Assembly (NCBI GenBank): GCA_029942205.1
Contig: JAOZTL010000044.1
Location: 3,093-11,277, forward strand
Source: Bacteroidales bacterium
GTDB lineage: Bacteria; Bacteroidota; Bacteroidia; Bacteroidales; JAOZTL01
DNA length: 8,185 nt
Direction of reading: 5' to 3'
Within the stretch, counting starts at the first letter, position 1; each line of letters begins with the position of its first letter. The notes under the pieces were generated by a model. The model ran no database searches. It worked only from the letters and a program-made list of their open reading frames with translations, and was not told the DNA's origin. Below, in pieces: positions 1-5,979 of this stretch. Made by a program: the position numbers and the translations under genes.

Positions 1-220
1 CATCGGCAGGCGAAGAAGCAAACAAAGCGGATACTCGTGCAATAATCATAAACAAAGGAGCGCCTGGTGGGTGTCCTACTTCGAGTCGATAGGCGGATGC
101 GATAAATTCGCCACAATCCCAAAAACTGGTAGTAGGCTCTATCGTAAGCCAATAAGTGATGAGTGCAATCGTGAATACGCCCCAGCCAGTAAGGTTGTTT
201 ATTAGTTTGTATTGTTTCAT
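1..220 (-). CDS. DUF2723 / GT117-type membrane glycosyltransferase, N-terminal fragment
   Basis: The first 73 codons of a gene that continues past the left edge of the window. The ATG lies at 218-220 on the minus strand. Residues about 11-27 form a hydrophobic first membrane segment. They are followed by the highly conserved block FWDCGEFIASAYRLEVGHPP (residues 33-52), which I recognise as the signature of DUF2723 proteins (the glycosyltransferase family 117 / TMEM260-like group, frequent in Bacteroidota). In GT-C-fold enzymes the loop after the first helix carries the catalytic acidic residue, so D35 or E38 are candidates; that is inference from the fold. The likely role is transfer of a sugar from a lipid carrier to exported proteins in the cytoplasmic membrane. 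A Bacteroidota-type -7 element sits 55 nt upstream of the start, and no Shine-Dalgarno motif is evident. Family assignment is strong; the exact substrate is unknown. Confidence 0.88.
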   Translation of the reverse strand, partial: MKQYKLINNLTGWGVFTIALITYWLTIEPTTSFWDCGEFIASAYRLEVGHPPGAPLFMIIARVSALFASSPAD

Positions 221-274
221 TTGTTATCTAGTAAGTTATTGAACTTTAATCCCTATTATGTGTAAAACAAAAGG

Positions 275-282
275 CAAAGATA
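275..282 (-). promoter_or_regulatory. Putative Bacteroidota -7 promoter element for the DUF2723 gene
   Basis: On the minus strand these bases read TATCTTTG, an exact match to the TAnnTTTG -7 consensus of Bacteroidota primary sigma factor promoters. It lies 55 nt upstream of the ATG at 220. The expected -33 TTG is not perfect: TGG lies 19 nt further upstream. In an AT-rich intergenic region a chance match is possible, so this is a moderate call. Confidence 0.45.
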
Positions 283-334
283 TAAATTTTCAACAATCTA
301 CCACATTTCAACAAAAGTAAACATTCCATTATCT

Positions 335-369
335 AGCCCCGTATTTAGCGATAAGCGGAATACGAGGCT
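335..369. terminator. 11-bp hairpin, possible terminator downstream of the e(P4) phosphatase gene
   Basis: AGCCCCGTATT (335-345) and AATACGAGGCT (359-369) form an 11-bp stem around a 13-nt loop. On the plus strand there is one C-A mismatch, and the stem runs into a T-tract (369-373). On the minus strand the mismatch becomes a G-U pair, so the stem is unbroken, but no U-tract follows. It sits 24 nt beyond the stop of the minus-strand phosphatase gene and upstream of the DUF2723 promoter, which suits a terminator. However, the T-tract polarity fits plus-strand transcripts better. Confidence 0.45.
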
Positions 370-392
370 TTTTGTGTTAATCTTGCTGTAGT

Positions 393-1208
393 TTAATTTT
401 TCAATGCATTTCTTCGTAATTCATTTTTTTCTTGATTGGAAATAGAAAAATCACCTTTGTAAATTTCACCTTCCCAATCGCCATACATCGGATTTGGTAA
501 AACGATGAAACGATGACCAAATTTGGCACGGTGCGCTTCAACAGTCGATAAACCAAAATTATCGGATCTGTCTTCAAAAATAGCAGAAAAATCAGTTAAA
601 TTATCGCCAATAAATAGAATTATTTCATAATTTTCCGAAACTTTATCACGACGTACTGATTTATCACGAGCATCGGTGCGGAGAAGTACGTGTGCAGAAT
701 CGGCATTTGGCAAACCCTCAGCGATTAAATTTTCTAAGGTAGAAGCCAGCACATTTTCCCGTCTATTGGAAATGTAAAAAACCTCTACACCAATAGAATC
801 GGCATAAAACAAGAAATCTTTTGCTCCAGGAAGCGTTTTGGCGATTCCCTCTTCGCACCATTGTTTCCAACTTTCGGATGCATACGACTGATCGCTAAGT
901 ATTAAACGGGCTTCGTAAGGACTATTATCCAAAACTGTTTCGTCAATATCCAGTACTACTGCTGGTTTTTTATCGCTTTTTGTTATGTTTGTAGTCAAGC
1001 GGTACTTTGCCAATTCATACGATTGATAGTACAAAGCTCGCATTTCGCCAGACAATTGATACCACAAAGTACTCATCATTAACTGATCGGATAAGGCAAA
1101 TGTGCTTGAATCGGCATTTACTTGTTCTTGCTGATCCGCAGGCGTTGTGCATGAATTTAAACTTAAACTAATAATTGAGATGACTAGTAATAACTTTTTC
1201 ATTTTCAT
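393..1208 (-). CDS. Class C acid phosphatase / 5'-nucleotidase, lipoprotein e(P4) family
   Basis: A 271-residue HAD-superfamily phosphatase (subfamily IIIB). Family members dephosphorylate nucleoside 5'-monophosphates, NMN or aryl phosphates outside the cytoplasm; in Haemophilus the homologue e(P4) serves NAD uptake. A lipoprotein signal is visible: basic start, hydrophobic stretch, then lipobox LNSC with the lipidated Cys at residue 20. HAD motif I is VVLDIDETVLDN, with nucleophile D87 and acid/base D89. The NRRE motif begins at N148, the conserved Lys is K183 in RDKS, and the C-terminal motif GDNLTDF supplies D202 and D206. Length and motif spacing match the family. The open frame extends upstream to 1307, but those 33 residues would put a charged stretch before the signal peptide. 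The start is therefore placed at 1208; the ATG at 1202 (MKKLLL) is equally good. No Shine-Dalgarno motif is seen. The exact substrate is not determinable here. Confidence 0.92.
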   Translation of the reverse strand: MKMKKLLLVISIISLSLNSCTTPADQQEQVNADSSTFALSDQLMMSTLWYQLSGEMRALYYQSYELAKYRLTTNITKSDKKPAVVLDIDETVLDNSPYEARLILSDQSYASESWKQWCEEGIAKTLPGAKDFLFYADSIGVEVFYISNRRENVLASTLENLIAEGLPNADSAHVLLRTDARDKSVRRDKVSENYEIILFIGDNLTDFSAIFEDRSDNFGLSTVEAHRAKFGHRFIVLPNPMYGDWEGEIYKGDFSISNQEKNELRRNALKN

Positions 1209-1469
1209 TGATTTAGTGATTTTAATATAAATGGTGATTGTTCTTTTTTTATTGATTAAAGACAGTCTTTGACCTATTAACTTTTGCTTCTTAATAAAAA
1301 AACGCAATAAAGCTTTTTTTTTATAAAATACAAACAGATTATCAATTGAAATATAGATATTTGCATAAAAAAAATAATTATTTAGTTTTTAATGCTAAAT
1401 TTTATAATTTTACTAGTTGTAATAAAACAATAAACAGTTAAAAATCAATTCATTAATCAAAAATAGAAT
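1209..1469. other. Divergent AT-rich intergenic region between the e(P4) and rnpA genes
   Basis: These 261 bp separate a minus-strand gene from a plus-strand gene and must contain both promoters. I found only degenerate -7 matches (for example GATATTTG at about 1365-1372 on the plus strand) without a correctly spaced TTG. A small palindrome, AAAGACAGTCTTT (1258-1270), lies in the presumed leader of the phosphatase gene. An A-tract/T-tract pair around 1295-1312 could fold weakly. No coding sequence is supported: the in-frame upstream extension of the phosphatase looks like non-coding AT-rich DNA. Confidence 0.5.
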
Positions 1470-1853
1470 TTGAAAACACAAAGATTTAGATTTAAACGAA
1501 GCGAAAGACTCAAGAATAGAAATTCGATTAAAAATTTATTTGAGAATGGACAATCCTTTCTGATTTATCCGTTTAAGATATTATGGACGGAGCAGAAAAG
1601 TGATGAAGCTATTCGTATACTGATTAGTGTTCCGAAACGAAATGTGCGCCATGCCGTTTCTCGTAATTTATTAAAGCGCAGAATAAGAGAATCTTATCGA
1701 TTAAATAATGGAGAAGTAAAAGAGAAATTAATCCTCGAAAATAAACAAATTGATTGTGCAATTATTTATTTATCACGAAAAATAGAAAACTATGATTACC
1801 TAGAAACAAAAATGAAAAAAGTATTTATCAAAATGAATGAAGTCTTCAATTGA
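1470..1853 (+). CDS. rnpA: Ribonuclease P protein component
   Basis: A basic 127-residue protein, the usual size for RnpA, which binds the RNase P RNA and supports 5' maturation of tRNA precursors in the cytoplasm. The N-terminal motif FKRSERLKNRNSIKNLF (residues 8-24) and the block ISVPKRNVRHAV match the family. The diagnostic RNR motif is SRNLLKRRIRE (residues 64-74), with R65, N66, K69, R70, R71 and R73 available for RNA contact. The start codon is TTG at 1470. An in-frame TAG stop lies only one codon upstream (1464-1466), and no in-frame ATG occurs before the conserved core, so TTG is the only reasonable initiator. No Shine-Dalgarno motif precedes it. The S41 peptidase gene follows on the same strand after 93 nt, probably co-transcribed. 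No rpmH, hemD or yidD is present beside it. Confidence 0.95.
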   Translation: MKTQRFRFKRSERLKNRNSIKNLFENGQSFLIYPFKILWTEQKSDEAIRILISVPKRNVRHAVSRNLLKRRIRESYRLNNGEVKEKLILENKQIDCAIIYLSRKIENYDYLETKMKKVFIKMNEVFN

Positions 1854-1858
1854 GGAGG
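1854..1858 (+). promoter_or_regulatory. Orphan Shine-Dalgarno-like GGAGG directly after the rnpA stop
   Basis: GGAGG abuts the TGA stop of rnpA. The next ATG (1875-1877) is 16 nt away, too far for ideal use, and opens only a 14-codon frame ending at 1919. The S41 start is about 88 nt downstream. It could be chance or the remains of a translation signal for a lost gene. Confidence 0.2.
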
Positions 1859-1946
1859 TTTCTACAAAAAGAGAATGATAAAAAAAAACAATATTCCACT
1901 ATTATTTATAAATCACTGATTTCAATAACATACAAAATTAAAAACG

Positions 1947-3608
1947 ATGAAACATTATTTTCTAAAATATAAACTACTGTTCATTCCATTATTTATCGCT
2001 TTTTTTTCATTATCACTTACTTTTTATGATGATGGAGATGATTTTGAACTAGTCAAGAATTTAGATATTTACCACAGTCTAGTACGTGATTTAAAGCTAT
2101 TGTACGTCGATGAAATTGATGTCGGGCATTTAATAGAAACAAGCATGGTGAGTATGTTGAAAAGTCTTGATCCATACACCGTTTATTATCCAGAATCACA
2201 AATTGATGATTATAAATTCATGACAACTGGTGCGTATGGAGGCATTGGTATTCAAGTACATCGCAAAGATAATCAAGTGGTTATATCAAATATTTATAAA
2301 GGCTACCCTGCCGATAGAGCGGGCTTATTGGTAGGTGATGTCATTTTGAAAATTCAAGAAAGAGCCGTAAATGTATTCAACATGGAAGAGGTTTCTAATT
2401 TTTTGAAAGGTGTGCCTAAAACCAAAATAATGCTGGAAATACATCGCTACGGAAATACTCAAAACCAGTTAATCGAAGTTGATCGTGAACAAATAAGTAT
2501 GTTGAATGTGCCATATTATGCCATGTTGAATGAAAATACGGGTTACATTAAATTAAGTGGATTCACACCAGGTGCAGGTAATGAAGTTGAAAAAGCGTTA
2601 CTTGAACTGAAGACCAATAATAATCTCACTTCTATCGTGTTAGATCTAAGAGGAAATCCTGGTGGATTGCTTATTGAGGCGGTAAATATTGTTAATATTT
2701 TTGTCGATAAAGGAGAAGAGGTCGTTAGTACACGAGGAAAAATGAAACAATGGAATAAAACAATTGTTGCGCAAAATGAGCCTGTTGATGTCGAAATACC
2801 ACTCATTGTTTTGGTGAATAGCAATTCGGCATCGGCATCCGAAATTGTTTCAGGAGCGATTCAGGATTTAGACCGAGGTGTGGTGATAGGGCAGCGGACT
2901 TATGGCAAAGGACTTGTGCAGGCAACACGTGATTTAAGTTTTGGTACAAAGTTGAAAATAACGACTGCAAAATATTACATTCCGAGCGGGCGTTGTATTC
3001 AAGCCATTGATTATACGCATGCGAATAACGATGGGAGTGTTGGTAAAATTCCAGATTCGTTGATTACGCAATTTTCGACCAGAAATGGACGTATCGTGTT
3101 TGATGGCGGAGGTATTTATCCCGATGTATTTGTTCCTAAACGCAAGTTGAGTATTGTATCTAAAAGTCTGTTACTGAGGTTATTAATTTTTGATTATGCT
3201 ACTATTTTCCGTCAAGATAATTCGTCGATAGCTTCGCCTAAAGATTTTATTTTTACCGATTCTGATTTTTCTAATTTTACTAAATTCTTACAAACACAAA
3301 AATTCACTTACCAAACACAAAGTGAAATTGTACTGGATAGTTTAATTAGTATTGCCGAAAAAGAAAAATATTTCGATTTAGCAAAAAATGAATTTGATGT
3401 GTTAAAACAAAAATTGCAACACGATCAAAACAAAGACTTACAGATATTTAGAGACGAAATAAAGCTGTTACTTACCTCAGAAATAATTAGCCGTTATTAT
3501 TTCCAAAACGGACGAACGGAGTACTCACTTTTGCAAGATCAGGTGATTCGTATAGCGATAAAAGTGTTAAATAATCAAGCAGAGTATAACATACTTCTTT
3601 CTTTTTAG
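1947..3608 (+). CDS. S41 family C-terminal processing peptidase (CtpA/Prc type)
   Basis: A 553-residue serine protease of the tail-specific/C-terminal processing family, expected to act on envelope proteins in the periplasm. Residues 10-25 are strongly hydrophobic with no clear cleavage site, so the protein is probably anchored in the inner membrane. A PDZ domain covers roughly residues 88-175, beginning with the GAYGGIGI ligand loop (residues 96-103). The S41 core spans about 190-355 and includes LDLRGNPGG. The catalytic residues are S296 in SASASEI, K321 in TYGKGLVQ and Q325; the 25-residue Ser-Lys and 4-residue Lys-Gln spacings are those of CtpA/CtpB enzymes. A charged, probably helical C-terminal region (about 400-553) follows the core; I assign it no function. 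The ATG at 1947 is preceded by an in-frame TAA at 1926-1928. It lies 93 nt after rnpA and converges on mutB with a 42-bp gap lacking a clear terminator. Confidence 0.95.
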   Translation: MKHYFLKYKLLFIPLFIAFFSLSLTFYDDGDDFELVKNLDIYHSLVRDLKLLYVDEIDVGHLIETSMVSMLKSLDPYTVYYPESQIDDYKFMTTGAYGGIGIQVHRKDNQVVISNIYKGYPADRAGLLVGDVILKIQERAVNVFNMEEVSNFLKGVPKTKIMLEIHRYGNTQNQLIEVDREQISMLNVPYYAMLNENTGYIKLSGFTPGAGNEVEKALLELKTNNNLTSIVLDLRGNPGGLLIEAVNIVNIFVDKGEEVVSTRGKMKQWNKTIVAQNEPVDVEIPLIVLVNSNSASASEIVSGAIQDLDRGVVIGQRTYGKGLVQATRDLSFGTKLKITTAKYYIPSGRCIQAIDYTHANNDGSVGKIPDSLITQFSTRNGRIVFDGGGIYPDVFVPKRKLSIVSKSLLLRLLIFDYATIFRQDNSSIASPKDFIFTDSDFSNFTKFLQTQKFTYQTQSEIVLDSLISIAEKEKYFDLAKNEFDVLKQKLQHDQNKDLQIFRDEIKLLLTSEIISRYYFQNGRTEYSLLQDQVIRIAIKVLNNQAEYNILLSF

Positions 3609-3650
3609 ATTTTATACATGCTTGACGTTGCTTGTGTAAAGTTATCATAA

Positions 3651-5774
3651 TCAATGGATTAGTATTTCTAAAATTTTTTGTGCGGCAAGTGAAACAGAGC
3701 TACCTGGACCAAAAATCCCTACTACGCCTTGTTTATATAGAAAGTCATAATCTTGATGCGGAATCACACCGCCTACAATCACCATAATATCTTCACGCCC
3801 AAGCTTTTGTAGCTCTTCAATAACTTGTGGAACAAGCGTTTTGTGCCCTGCCGCCAAACTCGAAACTCCAAGAATATGCACGTCATTTTCCACCGCTTGT
3901 CGAGCAGCCTCGGCAGGCGTTTGAAACAATGGTCCAATATCCACATCAAAACCAATGTCGGCATAGCCCGTAGAAACGACTTTTGCGCCACGGTCGTGCC
4001 CGTCTTGTCCCATTTTGGCGATCATGATGCGTGGTCGGCGACCTTCGTGTGTCGTAAATTCGTTGGCTAATTTTTGGGCTTTAGCAAAATTTTCGTTTGT
4101 TATCGATTCGGATGAATATACGCCTGAAATAGACTTTATTACCGCTTTGTAACGTCCAGCAGTTTTTTCACAAGCATCGGATATTTCGCCCAAAGTTGCT
4201 CGTTTTTCGGCAGCAATCACCGCCAATTCGAGCAAATTACCTGCGCCACCAGCTGCACAATTGGCTATTTTCTGTAATGCCATTTGCGTTTCGGCTTCGT
4301 TTCGTTCGGCTTTTAATTTTCGTAATCGTTTGATTTGCGATTCACGTACTGCCGTATTATCCACTTCCAAAATGTCGATAGGGCTTTCTTTCTCTAATTT
4401 ATAGATATTTACGCCCAAAATGCTGTCCTGTCCCGAGTCTATTCGGGCTTGCGTGCGTGCGGCAGCCTCTTCGATGCGCATTTTCGGAATCCCCGTTTCT
4501 ATGGCTTTTGCCATGCCACCAAGTTTTTCTACCTCTTCGATGAGTGCCCATGCTCGTTGTGCCAATTCATCGGTTAATTTTTCAACATAATACGAGCCAG
4601 CCCAAGGATCTACCGAGCGGCAAATTTGCGTTTCTTCTTGAATATAAATCTGCGTATTACGAGCGATTCGTGCCGAAAAATCGGTTGGTAACGCAATCGC
4701 TTCGTCCAGTGCATTGGTATGTAACGATTGTGTGTGCCCTAGTGTGGCAGCCATGGCTTCGATACTTGTTCGAGCGACATTATTATAAGGATCTTGCTCC
4801 GTCAAACTCCAACCCGAAGTTTGTGAATGCGTGCGTAATGCCATCGATTTGGGATTTTTCGGATTAAATTGTTTCACGATTTTAGCCCAAAGCATCCGTG
4901 CAGCACGCATTTTGGCTATTTCGGTAAAATGATTCATCCCTATTCCCCAAAAAAATGACAAGCGAGGTGCAAAAGTATCAATATCTAGTCCCGAAGCAAT
5001 CCCTGTGCGTAAATATTCCAGTCCATCAGCCAGCGTGTAGGCAAGCTCAATATCGGCAGTTGCGCCTGCTTCCTGCATGTGATAGCCCGAAATGGAGATG
5101 GAATTAAATTTCGGCATGTGAATAGAAGTATAAGCAAAAATATCGGCAATAATTTTCATCGAAAATTTAGGCGGATAAATATACGTATTGCGCACCATAA
5201 ATTCTTTCAGAATATCGTTTTGGATTGTTCCCGAAAGCTGTTTTAGTTCTACACCTTGCTCTTTTGCAGCCACAATGTAAAATGCCATAATGGGTAAAAC
5301 GGCACCGTTCATAGTCATTGAAACAGACATTTTATCAAGCGGAATGGCATCAAACAAAATTTTCATATCCAAAATCGAATCAATTGCCACGCCAGCTTTA
5401 CCTACGTCGCCCATTACTCGCTCATGATCAGAATCATAGCCTCTGTGAGTAGCCAAATCAAATGCCACAGAGAGTCCTTTTTGTCCAGCGGCTAAATTTC
5501 GTCGGTAAAAAGCATTAGACTCTTCAGCGGTCGAAAAACCAGCATATTGACGAATTGTCCATGGGCGCATGACGTACATCGACGAGTAAGGTCCTCGCAA
5601 AAATGGAGGCAAACCTGCTGCATAGTTCAAATGCTCCAAGCCCTCCAAATCTTGCGCCGAATAATGCGATTTGATTTCGATTTGTTCGGGACTCATCCAA
5701 GTTTGCACTTTTTGTACTTTTGGTTTTATAGTTTGATTAGCGGAATACGGTATTTTGGTGAAATCAGGTTTCAT
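3651..5774 (-). CDS. mutB: Methylmalonyl-CoA mutase large (catalytic) subunit
   Basis: A 707-residue catalytic subunit that interconverts succinyl-CoA and (R)-methylmalonyl-CoA using adenosylcobalamin, in propionate formation or propionyl-CoA breakdown. The N-terminal TIM-barrel domain (about 30-450) is nearly canonical. By alignment from memory with the Propionibacterium enzyme, the substrate and radical-control residues are present: Y77 in TIRQYAGF, R195 in MVRNTYIYPP, and Y231-H232 in GYHMQEAGA. The C-terminal cobalamin-binding domain (about 578-707) has the base-off motif MGQDGHDRG, with K587, D591 and ligand H593. It is followed by GVSSL (636-640) and VGGV (667-670), completing the DxHxxG-SxL-GG signature. 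Full length, no defects. It lies 191 nt downstream of the small-subunit gene on the same strand, probably co-transcribed, although the gap is long enough for its own promoter. The sequence predicts an active enzyme. Confidence 0.98.
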   Translation of the reverse strand: MKPDFTKIPYSANQTIKPKVQKVQTWMSPEQIEIKSHYSAQDLEGLEHLNYAAGLPPFLRGPYSSMYVMRPWTIRQYAGFSTAEESNAFYRRNLAAGQKGLSVAFDLATHRGYDSDHERVMGDVGKAGVAIDSILDMKILFDAIPLDKMSVSMTMNGAVLPIMAFYIVAAKEQGVELKQLSGTIQNDILKEFMVRNTYIYPPKFSMKIIADIFAYTSIHMPKFNSISISGYHMQEAGATADIELAYTLADGLEYLRTGIASGLDIDTFAPRLSFFWGIGMNHFTEIAKMRAARMLWAKIVKQFNPKNPKSMALRTHSQTSGWSLTEQDPYNNVARTSIEAMAATLGHTQSLHTNALDEAIALPTDFSARIARNTQIYIQEETQICRSVDPWAGSYYVEKLTDELAQRAWALIEEVEKLGGMAKAIETGIPKMRIEEAAARTQARIDSGQDSILGVNIYKLEKESPIDILEVDNTAVRESQIKRLRKLKAERNEAETQMALQKIANCAAGGAGNLLELAVIAAEKRATLGEISDACEKTAGRYKAVIKSISGVYSSESITNENFAKAQKLANEFTTHEGRRPRIMIAKMGQDGHDRGAKVVSTGYADIGFDVDIGPLFQTPAEAARQAVENDVHILGVSSLAAGHKTLVPQVIEELQKLGREDIMVIVGGVIPHQDYDFLYKQGVVGIFGPGSSVSLAAQKILEILIH

Positions 5775-5797
5775 ACTTATTTTATTTTTAGCTTTTT

Positions 5798-5810
5798 CAG
5801 ACTTCGTCTG
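5798..5810 (-). repeat. Perfect short hairpin with GAA triloop upstream of mutB
   Basis: On the minus strand CAGAC-GAA-GTCTG forms a 5-bp perfect stem closed by a C-GAA-G triloop, a loop type known to be unusually stable in DNA. It lies in the mutA-mutB gap, 23 nt before the mutB ATG. A related hairpin precedes mutA. Function is unknown: it could affect translation or RNA stability, or be a dispersed mini-palindrome. Confidence 0.5.
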
Positions 5811-5942
5811 TTTTGTTATTTTTTACTTTTTCAGCAACTTAAAATCACATATTAATGCTGTTTTATCAACAAAATAATGATTATTTTCTACATTTTTTTT
5901 AAAAATCAGATTTTCCTATTTATCAGGTTTTAATGACGTATG

Positions 5943-5979
5943 TTTTATTTTTAAGGTACTCATCCTTAGTTTAATAAAA
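5943..5979. repeat. Interrupted inverted repeat overlapping the mutA stop codon
   Basis: TTTTATT (5943-5949) pairs with AATAAAA (5973-5979), and TAAGG (5952-5956) pairs with CCTTA (5964-5968), with a small internal loop and a 7-nt apical loop. The mutA stop codon (5966-5968) lies inside the stem. No U-tract follows on the minus strand, so it is not a classic terminator; it could be an attenuator, an mRNA-stabilising 3' structure, or chance in AT-rich DNA. Confidence 0.3.

Noticed and set aside
1209..1307. In-frame extension giving the phosphatase a 304-residue form starting at 1307
   Set aside because: It would place a charged, low-complexity stretch before a perfectly formed lipoprotein signal peptide; the start at 1208 or 1202 fits the family.
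1295..1312. A-tract/T-tract stem (AAAAAAACGC...GCTTTTTTT) as a terminator
   Set aside because: Only two G-C pairs plus an A-T run, located between divergent genes where no terminator is expected.
2543..2824. 93-codon minus-strand frame
   Set aside because: It lies wholly inside the S41 peptidase core opposite LDLRGNPGG and has no recognisable features; it is a shadow frame.
3609..3650. Bidirectional terminator between the S41 gene and mutB
   Set aside because: The best pairing (TACA/TGTA plus GC/GC) is interrupted by bulges and lacks a T-tract; not convincing although a terminator would be expected here.
3779..4070. Overlapping frames on both strands (3779-3991 minus, 3825-4070 plus)
   Set aside because: Both fall in the conserved cobalamin-binding domain of mutB and are shadows of it.
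4544..4867. 107-codon plus-strand frame
   Set aside because: It is antisense to the conserved barrel region of mutB, with no start signal or family resemblance.
5547..5855. 102-codon plus-strand frame running from the mutB N-terminus into the mutA-mutB gap
   Set aside because: It starts opposite coding sequence, and its C-terminal part is hydrophobic only because it reads the T-rich gap; no support as a gene.
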